This document shows positions 26,101 through 34,690 of a stretch of DNA of 64,000 nt, piece after piece. Under the pieces are notes generated by a model. The model was not told the DNA's origin, searched no databases, and saw only the letters and a program-made list of their open reading frames with translations. The translations under genes were made by a program, and so were the position numbers. Source of the DNA: Streptomyces sp. ICBB 8177. Lineage in GTDB: Bacteria > Actinomycetota > Actinomycetes > Streptomycetales > Streptomycetaceae. Numbering within the stretch: position 1 is the first letter of the stretch; every line of letters begins with the position of its first letter. The stretch covers positions 166,727 through 230,726 of the forward strand of contig NZ_NSKH01000004.1 of NCBI RefSeq assembly GCF_003144095.1, written 5' to 3'.

Positions 26101-27350
26101 CGGTACGGCTGGCGGGGCGGCGGCTGCGGCCGGGCGTGCACCGCGCGGACGGCACCGAGGCGTGGTGCGCGTGGCTGACGCTGCGTCTGACCGGGGCCGC
26201 GCGCGGAGCGCTCTTCCCGCTGTACGCGAGTCTGTTCACGCCCGTGTGGCTGCGGCTCCTCGGCGCCCGGGTCGGCAGGCGCGCCGAGGTGTCGACCACG
26301 CTCGGGCTGCCGTCGCTGATGACGGTGGAGGACGGGGCGTTCCTCGCGGACGACACGCTGGTCGCGCCGTACGAGATCCGCGGTGGCTGGATCCGGCTCG
26401 GCGCCTCCCGGGTCGGGCGGCGGTCGTTCGTCGGCAACTCGGGCATCGTGGGTCCCGGCCGCGATCTGCCGGACGGTTCCCTGGTGGGCGTGCTGTCCGA
26501 CGCTCCGGCGCAGGCCGAGCCCGGCAGTTCGTGGCTGGGCCGCCCCGGTGTGTCCGTGACGCGCGCGCCGGACGCCGGGGACCCCGAGCGCACGTACCGG
26601 CCCGCGCGGCGCCTGGTCGTGGCGCGCGCCGCCGTCGAACTGTGCCGGTTCCTCCCGCTGTTGTGCACGGCCGTACTCGGCGACCTGCTGTTCGTGGCGG
26701 TGCAGAGGATCGTGGACGTCGACGGCTGGACGGCGGCCGGTGCTCTCACCGGCGCGCTGCTGCTGGCGGCGGGGGTCGTGGCGTGCCTGCTGACGACCGC
26801 GGCCAAGTGGGTCCTGGTGGGCCGCTTCCGGCAGGGGCAGCACCCGTTGTGGAGTTCGTTCGTGTGGCGCAACGAGTTGTACGACACGTTCGTCGAGGAG
26901 CTGGCCATGCCCTGGCTGGGCGCCGCCATCACGGGTACGCCGTGGCTCAACGTCTGGCTGCGCACGCTCGGCGCGAGCATCGGGCGCGGGGTGTGGTGCG
27001 AGAGCCACTGGCTGCCGGAGACCGACCTGGTCGGTCTCGGGGACGGGGTGACCGTCAATCGCGGCTGTGTGCTGCAGACCCATCTGTTCCACGACCGGCT
27101 GATGCGGGTGGACGCGGTACGGATGGAGGCGGGCGCCACCGTGGGGCCGCACTCGATCGTGCTGCCGGGCGCCGCCGTGGGGCGCGGCACGGTGATCGGT
27201 GCGGCGTCACTGGTGATGCGCGGCGAGCGCGTACCGGCCGACACCAGGTGGCTGGGCAACCCGGTCGCCTCGTGGCCCGCGGCCGACGACGCGCCGCACG
27301 CGACCGGCTCGGCGGAGCACGGGCCCGTCTCCTCGGTCATGGCACCCTGA
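23145..27350 (+). CDS. Pls/PosA-family membrane non-ribosomal peptide synthetase
   Basis: A 1401-aa single-module NRPS of the epsilon-poly-L-lysine synthetase type. An adenylation domain (about 110-590) shows FTSGTTGRPKGVA, NTYGPTE, YRSGD and TSGKVDRA. A carrier domain follows (FALGGNSVAAAK, Ser near 633). Then come six membrane spans in three pairs, each pair followed by a soluble hexapeptide-repeat-like domain, which in this family carry out iterative condensation. There is no TE or classical HHxxxDG domain, as expected. The core motif SFDASCEEMWLAWR is typical of the family. The monomer (Lys, Dab, Dap or other) cannot be read safely. An extra N-terminal Pro/Ala/Gln-rich stretch (about residues 20-105) precedes the A domain. 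Start: TTG 23145 has AAGGAA at 6-nt spacing; ATG 23139 touches the SD. The M1 peptidase gene follows after 40 bp. Confidence 0.92.
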   Translation: MTTSPRYPGTPGAERPRRITDTAHSSTTPAVGAWSPTPQASAPQAQSPQAQSPAPTPQAPASAKAAAQAAAPRSKPQTPAPQAPAPLSPPRLHTPHTTGHALWPARQAAPVRTLVDILEETARRHPTAAALDVDGVVLDYRTLLRQVSELADQLGGLGVGRGDRVGIRVPSGTSDLYVAVLAVLWAGAAYVPVDADDPDERAAMIWSEASVCAVVGAGQTVRLRPEAPPRGRAEGPASRPGPDDDAWVIFTSGTTGRPKGVAVSHRSAAAFVDAEARLFLQDHPLGPGDRVLAGLSVSFDASCEEMWLAWRHGGCLVPAPRSLVRAGTDLGPWLVERRISVISTVPTLVALWPAGALDAVRLLIVGGEACPPDLVDRLAGGREMWNTYGPTETTVVACAALLSPGEPVRIGAPLDGWALAVVDGEGRPVPWGGTGELVIAGAGTARYLDAAKDAEKFAAHSALPYDRAYRSGDLVRAEPEGLVFAGRADEQVKIAGRRVELGEIDAALQSLAGVRAAAAAVRRTPAGGQLLVGYVVPDRGPDGRPVEFDVSTAREELLGRLPQPLVPMLAVVDDLPTRTSGKVDRAALPWPLERDGGASSALEGTAAWLAGHWHALLGLPVEADSDFFALGGNSVAAAKLVAALRERHPQVSVADVYRHSRLEALAARLDAFGGRAQVRREIRPVPRRAAVVQTLVLLVLSTVTGLRWLVALAAVDDLVGLPWAPHVSWWAVGAGWLALYSLPARLGVGVGWARLLTRGLRPGTYARGGREHLRLWAAERIVATFGVAEVLGTPWAPVYARALGCSVGDSVDLHTMPPVTGMAELGDGCVVESEADLSGWWIDGDLLRLGGVRVGEGARVAARATLMPGAEVRAGAEVLPGACVDAVVPAGQRWTGSPARPAGPGEPDAWPAPRSVGLAKSRARYGLSLVALNLMPLLSVVPALVVLYLVSRGDDALRPLLVTLLWSAAPLTLLTMVCYAGLLAGAVRLAGRRLRPGVHRADGTEAWCAWLTLRLTGAARGALFPLYASLFTPVWLRLLGARVGRRAEVSTTLGLPSLMTVEDGAFLADDTLVAPYEIRGGWIRLGASRVGRRSFVGNSGIVGPGRDLPDGSLVGVLSDAPAQAEPGSSWLGRPGVSVTRAPDAGDPERTYRPARRLVVARAAVELCRFLPLLCTAVLGDLLFVAVQRIVDVDGWTAAGALTGALLLAAGVVACLLTTAAKWVLVGRFRQGQHPLWSSFVWRNELYDTFVEELAMPWLGAAITGTPWLNVWLRTLGASIGRGVWCESHWLPETDLVGLGDGVTVNRGCVLQTHLFHDRLMRVDAVRMEAGATVGPHSIVLPGAAVGRGTVIGAASLVMRGERVPADTRWLGNPVASWPAADDAPHATGSAEHGPVSSVMAP

Positions 27351-27390
27351 ACCGGACGGCTCACACCGCCACCCCTGGGAGAGGATCGCA

Positions 27391-28809
27391 GTGACGCTCT
27401 GGACCCGCCGCGGGTTCGTCGCCGGAGCCCTGGCGCTGCCCGCCTCGGCCGCCCCGCAGGCCCCGGCGCGGGCCGCGGACGCGCCGGCGACGCCTCGGAC
27501 GCCCCCGCCGTACTTCCCGGCGCACGGCGATCCGCGCTTCCGCGTCGCGGAGTACGACCTGCGGCTGGACTGGCTGCCGTCGCGGTCGCGGCTGCGGGCG
27601 GTGGCCGTCGTGACCGGGGTCGTCGAAGAGCACACGCAGGGGCTGGGGTTGGACCTGGCGTCCACGCTCACCGTGCGGTCGGTGAGCGTGGACGGCGCTC
27701 GCGTGAGGTTCACCCACCGGGGCGACCGGGTGCGCGTCACGCTGCCGGAGCGGTACGCGCCGGGCCGTCCTTTCCGCGCGCAGATCACGTACGAGGGTCG
27801 GCCGCGCCCGGCGCGCACCGCGTACGGCGACGTGGGGTGGGACTACACGGACGCCGCGTCGTCCCACGTGCTCGTCGCGAGCGAGCCGTTGGGGGCGCCC
27901 TCGTGGTTCCCCTGCAACGACCGGCCGGACCGCAAGGCGGCGTACCGCGTCACGGTGGCGGTGCCGGACGGTCTCCAGGTGGTCGCCAACGGCACGCTGA
28001 CCGGCCGCGCGCCCGGACCGCGCGGCCGGCGGCTGTGGACGTACGCCCATCCGGGTCCCATGGCGACCTACCTGGCGACCGTCGCCATCGGCCGCTTCGC
28101 GTTCTCCACCCAGTCAGGTGGCCCGGTCCCGATCCGCAACGCCTGCCCGCCGGAGCACGCGGCGGCGTTCGCGCACGACTTCGGGCGGCAGCCGGAGATG
28201 ATGCGGCTGTTCGCGGGCCTCTTCGGGCCCTACCCGTTCGAGGTGTACGGGTCGGTGGTGGTGGACACCGCGCTCGACGACCCGGTGGAGAACCAGACGT
28301 ATTCACTCTTCGGCACCAACCACCTGGACGGCAGGCGCGGCAACGAGACGCTCGTCGCGCACGAACTCGCCCACCACTGGTTCGGCAACAGCGTCGGGAT
28401 CGCCGACTGGCGGCACATCTGGCTCAACGAGGGTTTCGCCACGTACTGCGAGTGGCTGTGGGCCGAGCACGCCTCCGGCACGCCGGCCGCCCGCACGGCC
28501 GCCGCGGCCCACGCCGCGCCGGCCTCGGCGCCGGACGGCGTCCGCATCGGCGACCCCGGCCCCGGCGACCTGTTCGACAGCACCGTCTACACCCGTGGGG
28601 CGTGCACGCTCCAGGCGCTGCGGACGACGGTGGGCGACGCGGCGTTCTTCGCCGTCCTGCGGGCCTGGGCGACCCGTCACCGCCACGGCACCGCGACGAC
28701 ACCCCAGTTCGTCTCCCTGGCCGAGCAGATCACCGGTCACGACCTGGCTCCCCTGTTCCACGCCTGGCTCTACGAGACGAGGCTCCCGCCGCTTCCCCGC
28801 CCCGAGTGA
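27391..28809 (+). CDS. M1 family zinc aminopeptidase, Tat-type signal
   Basis: A 472-aa exported metallopeptidase. The zinc site is complete: HELAHHWFGNSV, then NEGFATY 18 residues on, giving His, His and Glu ligands and the catalytic Glu. The M1 exopeptidase loop appears as DDPVENQTYSLFG, a variant of GxMEN. The N-terminus TRRGFVAGALALPASAA is a twin-arginine-like signal. GTG 27391 has GGAGAGG 7 nt before it. It lies 40 bp behind the Pls/PosA gene on the same strand, so it is probably co-transcribed. M1 peptidases are found with this NRPS family and are candidates for trimming or degrading the poly-amino acid, possibly self-protection (inference). Confidence 0.9.
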   Translation: MTLWTRRGFVAGALALPASAAPQAPARAADAPATPRTPPPYFPAHGDPRFRVAEYDLRLDWLPSRSRLRAVAVVTGVVEEHTQGLGLDLASTLTVRSVSVDGARVRFTHRGDRVRVTLPERYAPGRPFRAQITYEGRPRPARTAYGDVGWDYTDAASSHVLVASEPLGAPSWFPCNDRPDRKAAYRVTVAVPDGLQVVANGTLTGRAPGPRGRRLWTYAHPGPMATYLATVAIGRFAFSTQSGGPVPIRNACPPEHAAAFAHDFGRQPEMMRLFAGLFGPYPFEVYGSVVVDTALDDPVENQTYSLFGTNHLDGRRGNETLVAHELAHHWFGNSVGIADWRHIWLNEGFATYCEWLWAEHASGTPAARTAAAAHAAPASAPDGVRIGDPGPGDLFDSTVYTRGACTLQALRTTVGDAAFFAVLRAWATRHRHGTATTPQFVSLAEQITGHDLAPLFHAWLYETRLPPLPRPE

Positions 28810-28851
28810 CCGCGTTCACGTGACGAGCCGAGCGGGTCCCCGGCCACCGCG

Positions 28852-29205
28852 CTACGAGGTGGCGATCCGGTGCGCCAGCACCGGTGCGCCGATGAGCACA
28901 CAGCTGCCCGTCGAGGTGCCCGATCCGGAGACCGTGGTGCCAGGAACCCAGGAATCGATCAACTGGCCGCGGTAGTCGTACTGACACTCCACGTCCACGT
29001 ACCACTGCTGGCCTGCCGCCGCCTCGCAGGCCGCGGCCACGCCGTACACGCCCGAGGAGTCCGCGGTCGCGGTGTAGGCGCACCCGCCGGGCGCCGACGC
29101 GGACGGCCGCGCGGCGGCGGACGCTTCGCCGGGAGCGACGACAAGGCCGAAGACGGGGGCGGAGGCCGCGGTGAACAGGACGAGCAGGCGGATGATACGG
29201 CGCAT
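28852..29205 (-). CDS. Small secreted cysteine-containing protein
   Basis: A 117-aa protein with signal peptide (RRIIRLLVLFTAASAPVFGLVVAPGEASA) and an about 80-residue mature part holding four Cys (GGCAY, AACEA, VECQY, GSCVL), enough for two disulfides. The pattern resembles small beta-sandwich secreted proteins of streptomycetes; no named family is recognised. ATG 29205 has AAAGG 8 nt upstream; an in-frame GTG at 29214 is less likely. Convergent with the M1 peptidase, 42 bp apart. Confidence 0.7.
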   Translation of the reverse strand: MRRIIRLLVLFTAASAPVFGLVVAPGEASAAARPSASAPGGCAYTATADSSGVYGVAAACEAAAGQQWYVDVECQYDYRGQLIDSWVPGTTVSGSGTSTGSCVLIGAPVLAHRIATS

Positions 29206-29415
29206 CGGCAGCACCTTTCTGGCGAGGGTGGGTCACGTCGTGGGTTTCGGCGGGGTTTCTCGCACGTGCTGGTGGAGCGTGGCTGGAGCCGCCGGCCGGG
29301 TCTTCCCGGGCCGAACACGCGAGCGGGCCCGGGGCGTCGCGGCCGCGCTCGACAGCGTCGGACCACACGTCAGTGGCTCGAACCCATCGGTCGTCGGTCC
29401 CCTGCGGCGGGTCGA

Positions 29416-29429
29416 TCACCGTAAGGTGA
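29416..29429. promoter_or_regulatory. Short dyad before the DUF574 gene
   Basis: TCACCGTAAGGTGA is a 5-bp-arm inverted repeat 28 bp upstream of the assigned start. It could be an operator, or simply overlap the RBS region. Confidence 0.25.
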
Positions 29430-29457
29430 AGGCGAGTCGGCCTTGAGGCGTGAGGGG

Positions 29458-30306
29458 ATGGCCCGCGTGGACACACCGGAGTGGATGAGGGCGCGGCCGC
29501 GGACCGCGATCGACTTACGCACCGACCGGCCGCACGCGGCCCGCGTCTACGACGTGCTGCTCGGCGGTAAGACCAACTACCCCGCCGACCGCGCGCAGGC
29601 GGCGGCCGTCGCCGAGCGGATGCCCTCGGTGCGGATCGCCGCCCGCGTCAACCGGGCGTTCGTGATGCGTTCCGCCAGGGAGCTGGCTCGGGCCGGGATG
29701 CGGCAGTTCCTGGACATCGGCACCGGCATACCCATGGAGCCCAACCTGCACGACACCGTGCAGCGGATCGATCCCGCCTGCCGGGTGGTCTACGTCGACA
29801 ACGACCCGATCGTGCTGGCCCACTCGCGCGCCCTGCACACTTCCGACCCGCGTGGCCGCACCGCCTACATCGACGCGGACGCCTCCCGCCCCGAGACCGT
29901 TCTCGGCTCCGGCGAGGTCACCGCGACCCTGCGGCTCGACGAGCCCGTCGCGCTGTTCATGTGCCTGTTCCTGCACTGGCTTCCGGCCACCACCGACCCC
30001 TACGAGGTCGTCGGCCGACTCCTCGAAGCGCTCGCGCCGGGCAGCCATCTCGTCATCACCCACCTCGCGAGCGACATCACCCCGGCCACCGTCACCTCGG
30101 TCGAGGACACCTTCCAGGGTTCCGGGTCCGAGGTCCACGGCCGCGACCGCGACCAGGTCGCCCGTTTCTTCACCGGCCTGCGCCTCGTCGAGCCCGGTCT
30201 CGTCACCCCTCAGCACTGGCGGCCCGACGATGACCTGGCCGGCGTCGGCGGCGCGCCGGCCGACGACGCCGTGCCGGTGTGGGCGGGCGTCGCCGTCAAG
30301 CCGTGA
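29458..30306 (+). CDS. DUF574-type SAM-dependent methyltransferase
   Basis: A 282-aa member of the actinomycete DUF574 (Methyltransf_19) family. Family signs: RPHAARVYDVLLGGKTNYPADR near the N-terminus, the SAM-binding loop FLDIGTGIP, the acidic VVYVDNDPIVLAHSRAL and the later VALFMCLFLHW. Targets of this large family are mostly unknown. Residue 20 is Leu coded by TTA (29515-29517), so it may be bldA dependent. The start is uncertain: TTG 29443, ATG 29458 and GTG 29467 are all in frame, and GAGGGG touches ATG 29458. Confidence 0.88.
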   Translation: MARVDTPEWMRARPRTAIDLRTDRPHAARVYDVLLGGKTNYPADRAQAAAVAERMPSVRIAARVNRAFVMRSARELARAGMRQFLDIGTGIPMEPNLHDTVQRIDPACRVVYVDNDPIVLAHSRALHTSDPRGRTAYIDADASRPETVLGSGEVTATLRLDEPVALFMCLFLHWLPATTDPYEVVGRLLEALAPGSHLVITHLASDITPATVTSVEDTFQGSGSEVHGRDRDQVARFFTGLRLVEPGLVTPQHWRPDDDLAGVGGAPADDAVPVWAGVAVKP

Positions 30307-30337
30307 TCCCCGGCCGGCGCCTCGCGCCCGCCGGGGA
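30307..30337. terminator. Bidirectional hairpin between convergent genes
   Basis: Arms of about 12 bp with one mismatch (30307-30318 and 30326-30337) fill the 55-bp gap between the methyltransferase and chitinase stops. Confidence 0.55.
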
Positions 30338-30361
30338 CCGTTCCTCGCGGCCCACTCCGCG

Positions 30362-31702
30362 TCAGCTGGGCAGTGTCCACTGCTGGTTGGCGCTGTCGTA
30401 GCAGGTCCAGATCTGCAAGCGGGTGCCGTTGGCGGAACTCGGGCCTGTCGCGTCCAGGCACTTGCCCGAATTCGGGTTGACCAGCTCACCGTTGGACTGG
30501 TGCTGCCACACCTGCGCCGCCGTGCCGTTGCAGTCGTACAACTGCACCTGCGTGCCGTCCGACGTCCCCGCCGACGTCACGTCCATGCACTTGCCGAGCG
30601 CCCGCAGCGTCCCGTCGGAGGCCACCGTCCACTGCTGCGCGTTCGTCCCGTTGCAGTCGTACAACTGCACCGCCGTGCCGTCGGCGCTGTTGGCACCATC
30701 CACGTCCACGCACTTGCCGCCGTAGCCGGTGATCCGGCCGGTGCCGGACGGAGGCGGCGTGCTGCCGCCGCCCGTGATCTGGTTGAAGACGCGGGAGTAG
30801 GCGTAGCCGGTGGCCTTGTCGTAGGCGTCGACCTCCCAGAACGACAGCTCCTGGACGCCGTGGGATGCGGCGAAGCTCTCCAGGGTCTGGGCGTCCGCCT
30901 GCGAGAAGTACTCGTTGTCGTCGTTCTGGCCCGCGATCGGCGTGAGCCCGATCCGGTTGTAGGCCGCCGACGTGGGGATGCCGTAGAGCCCGGCCAGCTG
31001 ACCGGCGGCACCGGTCGCGGCGGACTCCGCGTCGTTCAGCGCGTTCTCCCCGTCGCCGAAGTCCATGGTCATGAGGTTGACGGCGCTGACGTCGACGCCC
31101 TTGCTCCTGGCGTCGCTGAGGACGCCGTACTCCTGCGAGGGCAGGCCATCCGGGGCGACGGCGAGGGTGTAGGACACCTGCACGGCCGGGTCCTGCGCCT
31201 GCAACGCCGCGAGCGCCTGGTCGCGGCGCTGGTTGGACGCCGTGTCGCCGAGGGTGCCGCCCTCGATGTCGAAGTCGAGGCGGGTGATGCCGTAGGTCTT
31301 GACGACGTTGAGGTACGCGGCCGTCAGGGACGGTACGGAGGTGCAGGTCTGCGCGAGTTCTCCGCCCTCGGCGCCCCCGAAGGAGACGATGGCCGTGCCG
31401 CCGGCCGCCGTGAGCGCGTTGATCTGGGAGGCGTACGCGCCGACCGGGTCGCCGCTGTCCTCCCACTGGGCGGTGCAGCCGGACTTCGGGATGAGGAAGG
31501 CGAGCGTGTAGTACTTCAGCCCGGTGGCGTTCAGGTCCGACGCCATGTCGCCGGCGGTGCCGCCGTCGACCTGCAGGTAGGGGGCGGCGAAGTGGGCGGG
31601 GAGTGCCGTCGCCGCGTGGGCCTCGCCCGCGGTGCCCAGGAAGGCGCCCGCGGTGGCGATGGTCATCGTGGCGACGGAGGCGATGGCATGTCTCAGACGC
31701 AT
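30362..31702 (-). CDS. Secreted GH18 chitinase-like protein with C-terminal RICIN (CBM13) domain
   Basis: A 446-aa exported protein: signal peptide (residues 1-30), GH18 TIM barrel (about 31-320), a Gly/Pro linker (GGGSTPPPSGTG) and a beta-trefoil RICIN domain with three QxW-type repeats (NAQQWTV, AAQVWQH, NQQWTLPS). The GH18 catalytic signature is LDFDIEGG near residue 142; it keeps the Asp-x-Asp-x-Glu core, so it should be active. The barrel resembles bacterial chitinases cutting chitin from inside or ends; exact specificity is not readable. ATG 31702 has GGAG 7 nt upstream. It pairs back to back with another RICIN protein. Confidence 0.9.
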   Translation of the reverse strand: MRLRHAIASVATMTIATAGAFLGTAGEAHAATALPAHFAAPYLQVDGGTAGDMASDLNATGLKYYTLAFLIPKSGCTAQWEDSGDPVGAYASQINALTAAGGTAIVSFGGAEGGELAQTCTSVPSLTAAYLNVVKTYGITRLDFDIEGGTLGDTASNQRRDQALAALQAQDPAVQVSYTLAVAPDGLPSQEYGVLSDARSKGVDVSAVNLMTMDFGDGENALNDAESAATGAAGQLAGLYGIPTSAAYNRIGLTPIAGQNDDNEYFSQADAQTLESFAASHGVQELSFWEVDAYDKATGYAYSRVFNQITGGGSTPPPSGTGRITGYGGKCVDVDGANSADGTAVQLYDCNGTNAQQWTVASDGTLRALGKCMDVTSAGTSDGTQVQLYDCNGTAAQVWQHQSNGELVNPNSGKCLDATGPSSANGTRLQIWTCYDSANQQWTLPS

Positions 31703-32289
31703 GCGTGGCTCCGTCCAGGCCGGAAGGTGGGGGTGTGTTCGGCCGAGCAGAACCGGAGTGAAGCCCCCGGTGTGACGCCTCGTCAAGACTTCTGACAGGA
31801 AACCTTACTGGCGAACACGGCCACACCATGCCTCTCCAGGGCGCCCCTTCATGGCAACTCCCCACCTGACCTGGGCTGTTCACAACATGGACAGGCGGCG
31901 CCTCTTTGCGGCATCTTGACTGCGGCCAACTCTTCAGGACTTGAACCGGTGGTGACCACGCGCCTCCCGCTGCCCCGCCCGCCGCGCCGGACCAGCCCGA
32001 CACCACGCCGATCGGCGCATCGCCGTCACCTCACCACCCGTGACCTGCCGCATCCCCGCAGAGCGCCAAATGCCGCCCCGCTCAAACCACTTGGCACGCC
32101 GCTCCGCAACGCACGCGGCCCACGGCGTCGCAACGCTTGACAGGTTCAGACCATGCTGCTTCTGTTTGTGAAACTCATGTTGTACGGGGCACCGCCCCCG
32201 CCCCGCCGCGCACAGCCCTGCGCCGACCCCGGTGCGACGGACTCACCCCGTCCCCACTCCATGCCATCCACCCGTTGCGAAGGGGCAGC
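31703..32289. other. Divergent promoter region, chitinase / RICIN beta-helix protein
   Basis: About 590 bp. TTGACA at 32137-32142 with TTCTGT at 32160-32165 is a possible promoter for the plus-strand gene. I looked for the DasR-type ACTGGTCTAGACCACT site and the chitinase direct repeat near the chitinase start and did not see them. No gene is supported. Confidence 0.4.
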
Positions 32290-34563
32290 ATGAACCGATT
32301 CCCAGGACGCGCCCGAATCCGCTCCGGCCCCCGTACCCGCTCGGTACGCCGAGTGGCCGGGGCCGCGACCGCCGCGGTGCTCACGGCCGCCGCGCTCTCG
32401 GTGGCGGGCGCCTCCAGCGCGCACGCCGACATCTCCTCCTCCACCTGGTACGACCTGGTGGCGGACAACAGCGGCAAGTGCGTCGACGCGGCGGCGGCCG
32501 GTACCGCCAACGGCACCGCGGTGCAGCAGTACACGTGCAACGGCACGACCGCCCAGCAGTGGCGGCTCGAACCGGCCGCCGACTCCGGCTACTACACCAT
32601 CGTCAACGCGAACGGCTCCCAGCCGGCCATCGACGTGGAGGGCCCGTCCACCGCGAGCGGTGCGCTGATCCACCTGTGGTCCGACGGCGGCTGGAGCAGC
32701 CAGGAGTGGCAACCGGTGCGGGAGACCAGCGGCCGGTACCACTTCGTCAACCACTACAGCGGCCTGTGCCTCGACGTGCCCGGCGCCTCGACCGCGGACT
32801 CGGTGCAGTTGCAGCAGTACACCTGCAACGGGACCGGCGCGCAGTCCTTCTCGCTCGACGCGGCGGACGGCACCGGTGGCACTCCCCCGCCGACCAACCC
32901 GGACAACCCCGACCTCGGGCCCGACGTCAAGGTCTTCACCCCGTCGATGTCGGCCTCCTCCATCCAGTCGGCCGTCGACTCGGTCTACGCCTCCCAGGAG
33001 TCCGACCAGTTCGGCACCAACCGCTACGCCCTGCTGTTCACCCCGGGCAGCTACGACGTCGACGTGCCGGTCGGCTTCTACACCGAGGTGGCGGGGCTCG
33101 GCGCCTCGCCGGACGACGTGTCACTGACCGGCGGCGGCGTTCACGTGGACGCGGGCTGGTCGGGCGGCAACGCCACCCAGAACTTCTGGCGCGACGTGGA
33201 GAACCTCTCCGACACCCCCAGCTCCGGGACGCTGGAGTACGCCGTCTCGCAGGCCGACCCGTTCCGCCGGGTCGACGTGCACGGCAACATGGTCCTGGAC
33301 GACGACACCTCGGGGAACTCCAGCAGCAACTGGTCATCGGGCGGGTTCATCGGCGACTCGCGGATCTCCGGGCAGATCAACTCCGGCACCCAGCAGCAGT
33401 TCCTGACCCAGGACACCTCCATGGGCAGCTGGACCGGCTCGAACTGGAACATGGTCTTCGTCGGCGACAAGGGCGCCCCCGCCCAGTCGTTCCCCACCTA
33501 CACCACGGTCGGCCAGTCGCCGACGGTGCGCGAGAAGCCGTACCTGTACGTGGACTCGACCGGCCTGTACAACGTGATGGTCCCGGGGTTGCGCACCAAC
33601 GCGAGCGGGCCGGACTGGACCGGCGGCTCGACCGCCGGGACGTCGATTCCGATCACCCAGTTCTTCGTGGTCAAGCCGGGTGACACCGCGGCCACCATCA
33701 ACGCGGCGCTGGCCGCAGGGAAGAACCTGCTCGTCACGCCCGGCGTCTACCACCTCAGCCAGAGCCTGGACATCACCCGCCCCGACACCGTGGTACTCGG
33801 CCTCGGCCTGGCCACCCTGGTCCCGGACAACGGCGTCACCGCGATCACCACCGCCGACGTGGGCGGCATCGACATCGCCGGACTGATCGTCAGCGCGGGC
33901 ACCACCAACAGCGACGCGCTGGTGCGCATCGGCCCGTCCGGCTCCTCGGCGGACCACGCGAGCGATCCCACCACCTTGCAGGACGTGTTCTTCCGCGTGG
34001 GCGGTGACGTGGCGGGCAAGGCCACCCAGTCCCTGGTGGTCAACAGCGCCGACACCATCGGCAGCGACCTGTGGATCTGGCGCGCCGACCACGGCAACGA
34101 CGGCACCGTCGGCTGGAACACCAACACCGCCGCCAACGGCCTGGTGGTCAACGGGTCCGACGTGACGATGTACGGTCTCGCGGTCGAGCACTACCAGAAG
34201 TACCAGACGCTGTGGAACGGCAACGGCGGCCGCACGTACTTCTACCAGTCCGAGATGCCCTACGACGTTCCGGACAACGGCAGTTGGACGCCGGGGGGCG
34301 GCGAGAGCGGCTATCCCTCGTACAAGGTCGCCGACTCGGTGACCTCGCACCAGGCCTGGGGACTCGGTGTGTACTGCTACTTCAGCACCAACTCGTCGGT
34401 CGCGGCGGACCGTGCCATCGAGGTGCCGGGCAGCGGCTCGTCGTTCCACGACATGGTGACCGTGTCACTGGGCGGCACCGGCACCATCCGGCACGTGATC
34501 GACGACTCCGGCGCCCAGGTCTCCGGTGGCTCCACGGTGGCCTATCTGACGTCGGGTCCGTGA
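32290..34563 (+). CDS. Secreted RICIN plus right-handed beta-helix protein
   Basis: A 757-aa exported protein. Signal peptide to about residue 45 (ASSAHA). A RICIN lectin domain (about 47-195) has CVDAAAAGTANGTAVQQYTCNG and QQW-type repeats. A linker rich in Pro/Asn/Gly and a long C-terminal domain (about 215-757) follow, with features of a pectate-lyase-like beta-helix: VKPGDTAATINAALAAGKNLLVTPGVYHLSQSL-type strands and repeated GxDIAGLIV or NGLVVNGSDVTMYG turns. I do not recognise a numbered glycoside hydrolase family with confidence; annotators sometimes call such proteins coagulation factor 5/8-like. It probably binds and cuts a wall polysaccharide. ATG 32290 has GAAGGGG upstream. Confidence 0.75.
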   Translation: MNRFPGRARIRSGPRTRSVRRVAGAATAAVLTAAALSVAGASSAHADISSSTWYDLVADNSGKCVDAAAAGTANGTAVQQYTCNGTTAQQWRLEPAADSGYYTIVNANGSQPAIDVEGPSTASGALIHLWSDGGWSSQEWQPVRETSGRYHFVNHYSGLCLDVPGASTADSVQLQQYTCNGTGAQSFSLDAADGTGGTPPPTNPDNPDLGPDVKVFTPSMSASSIQSAVDSVYASQESDQFGTNRYALLFTPGSYDVDVPVGFYTEVAGLGASPDDVSLTGGGVHVDAGWSGGNATQNFWRDVENLSDTPSSGTLEYAVSQADPFRRVDVHGNMVLDDDTSGNSSSNWSSGGFIGDSRISGQINSGTQQQFLTQDTSMGSWTGSNWNMVFVGDKGAPAQSFPTYTTVGQSPTVREKPYLYVDSTGLYNVMVPGLRTNASGPDWTGGSTAGTSIPITQFFVVKPGDTAATINAALAAGKNLLVTPGVYHLSQSLDITRPDTVVLGLGLATLVPDNGVTAITTADVGGIDIAGLIVSAGTTNSDALVRIGPSGSSADHASDPTTLQDVFFRVGGDVAGKATQSLVVNSADTIGSDLWIWRADHGNDGTVGWNTNTAANGLVVNGSDVTMYGLAVEHYQKYQTLWNGNGGRTYFYQSEMPYDVPDNGSWTPGGGESGYPSYKVADSVTSHQAWGLGVYCYFSTNSSVAADRAIEVPGSGSSFHDMVTVSLGGTGTIRHVIDDSGAQVSGGSTVAYLTSGP

Positions 34564-34615
34564 ACCGGGCCCGGCCACCGGGGTTGTTCCGCCTGACGGG
34601 CTCCGGCGCGTGAGT

Positions 34616-34654
34616 GCTCGGCCGGACACCGGTCCTCCCGGCGTCCGGCCGAGC
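34616..34654. terminator. Bidirectional terminator
   Basis: A perfect 12-bp inverted repeat (34616-34627 with 34643-34654) between the convergent RICIN/beta-helix gene and the membrane repeat protein gene. Confidence 0.7.
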
Positions 34655-34690
34655 GCTGTGCCGTGCGCGTTCCGCGTCGACCAGGTTCCG

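Noticed and set aside
31703-32289. DasR-type chitin operator before the chitinase
   Set aside because: I looked for the ACTGGTCTAGACCACT-like site and the known chitinase direct repeat and saw neither.
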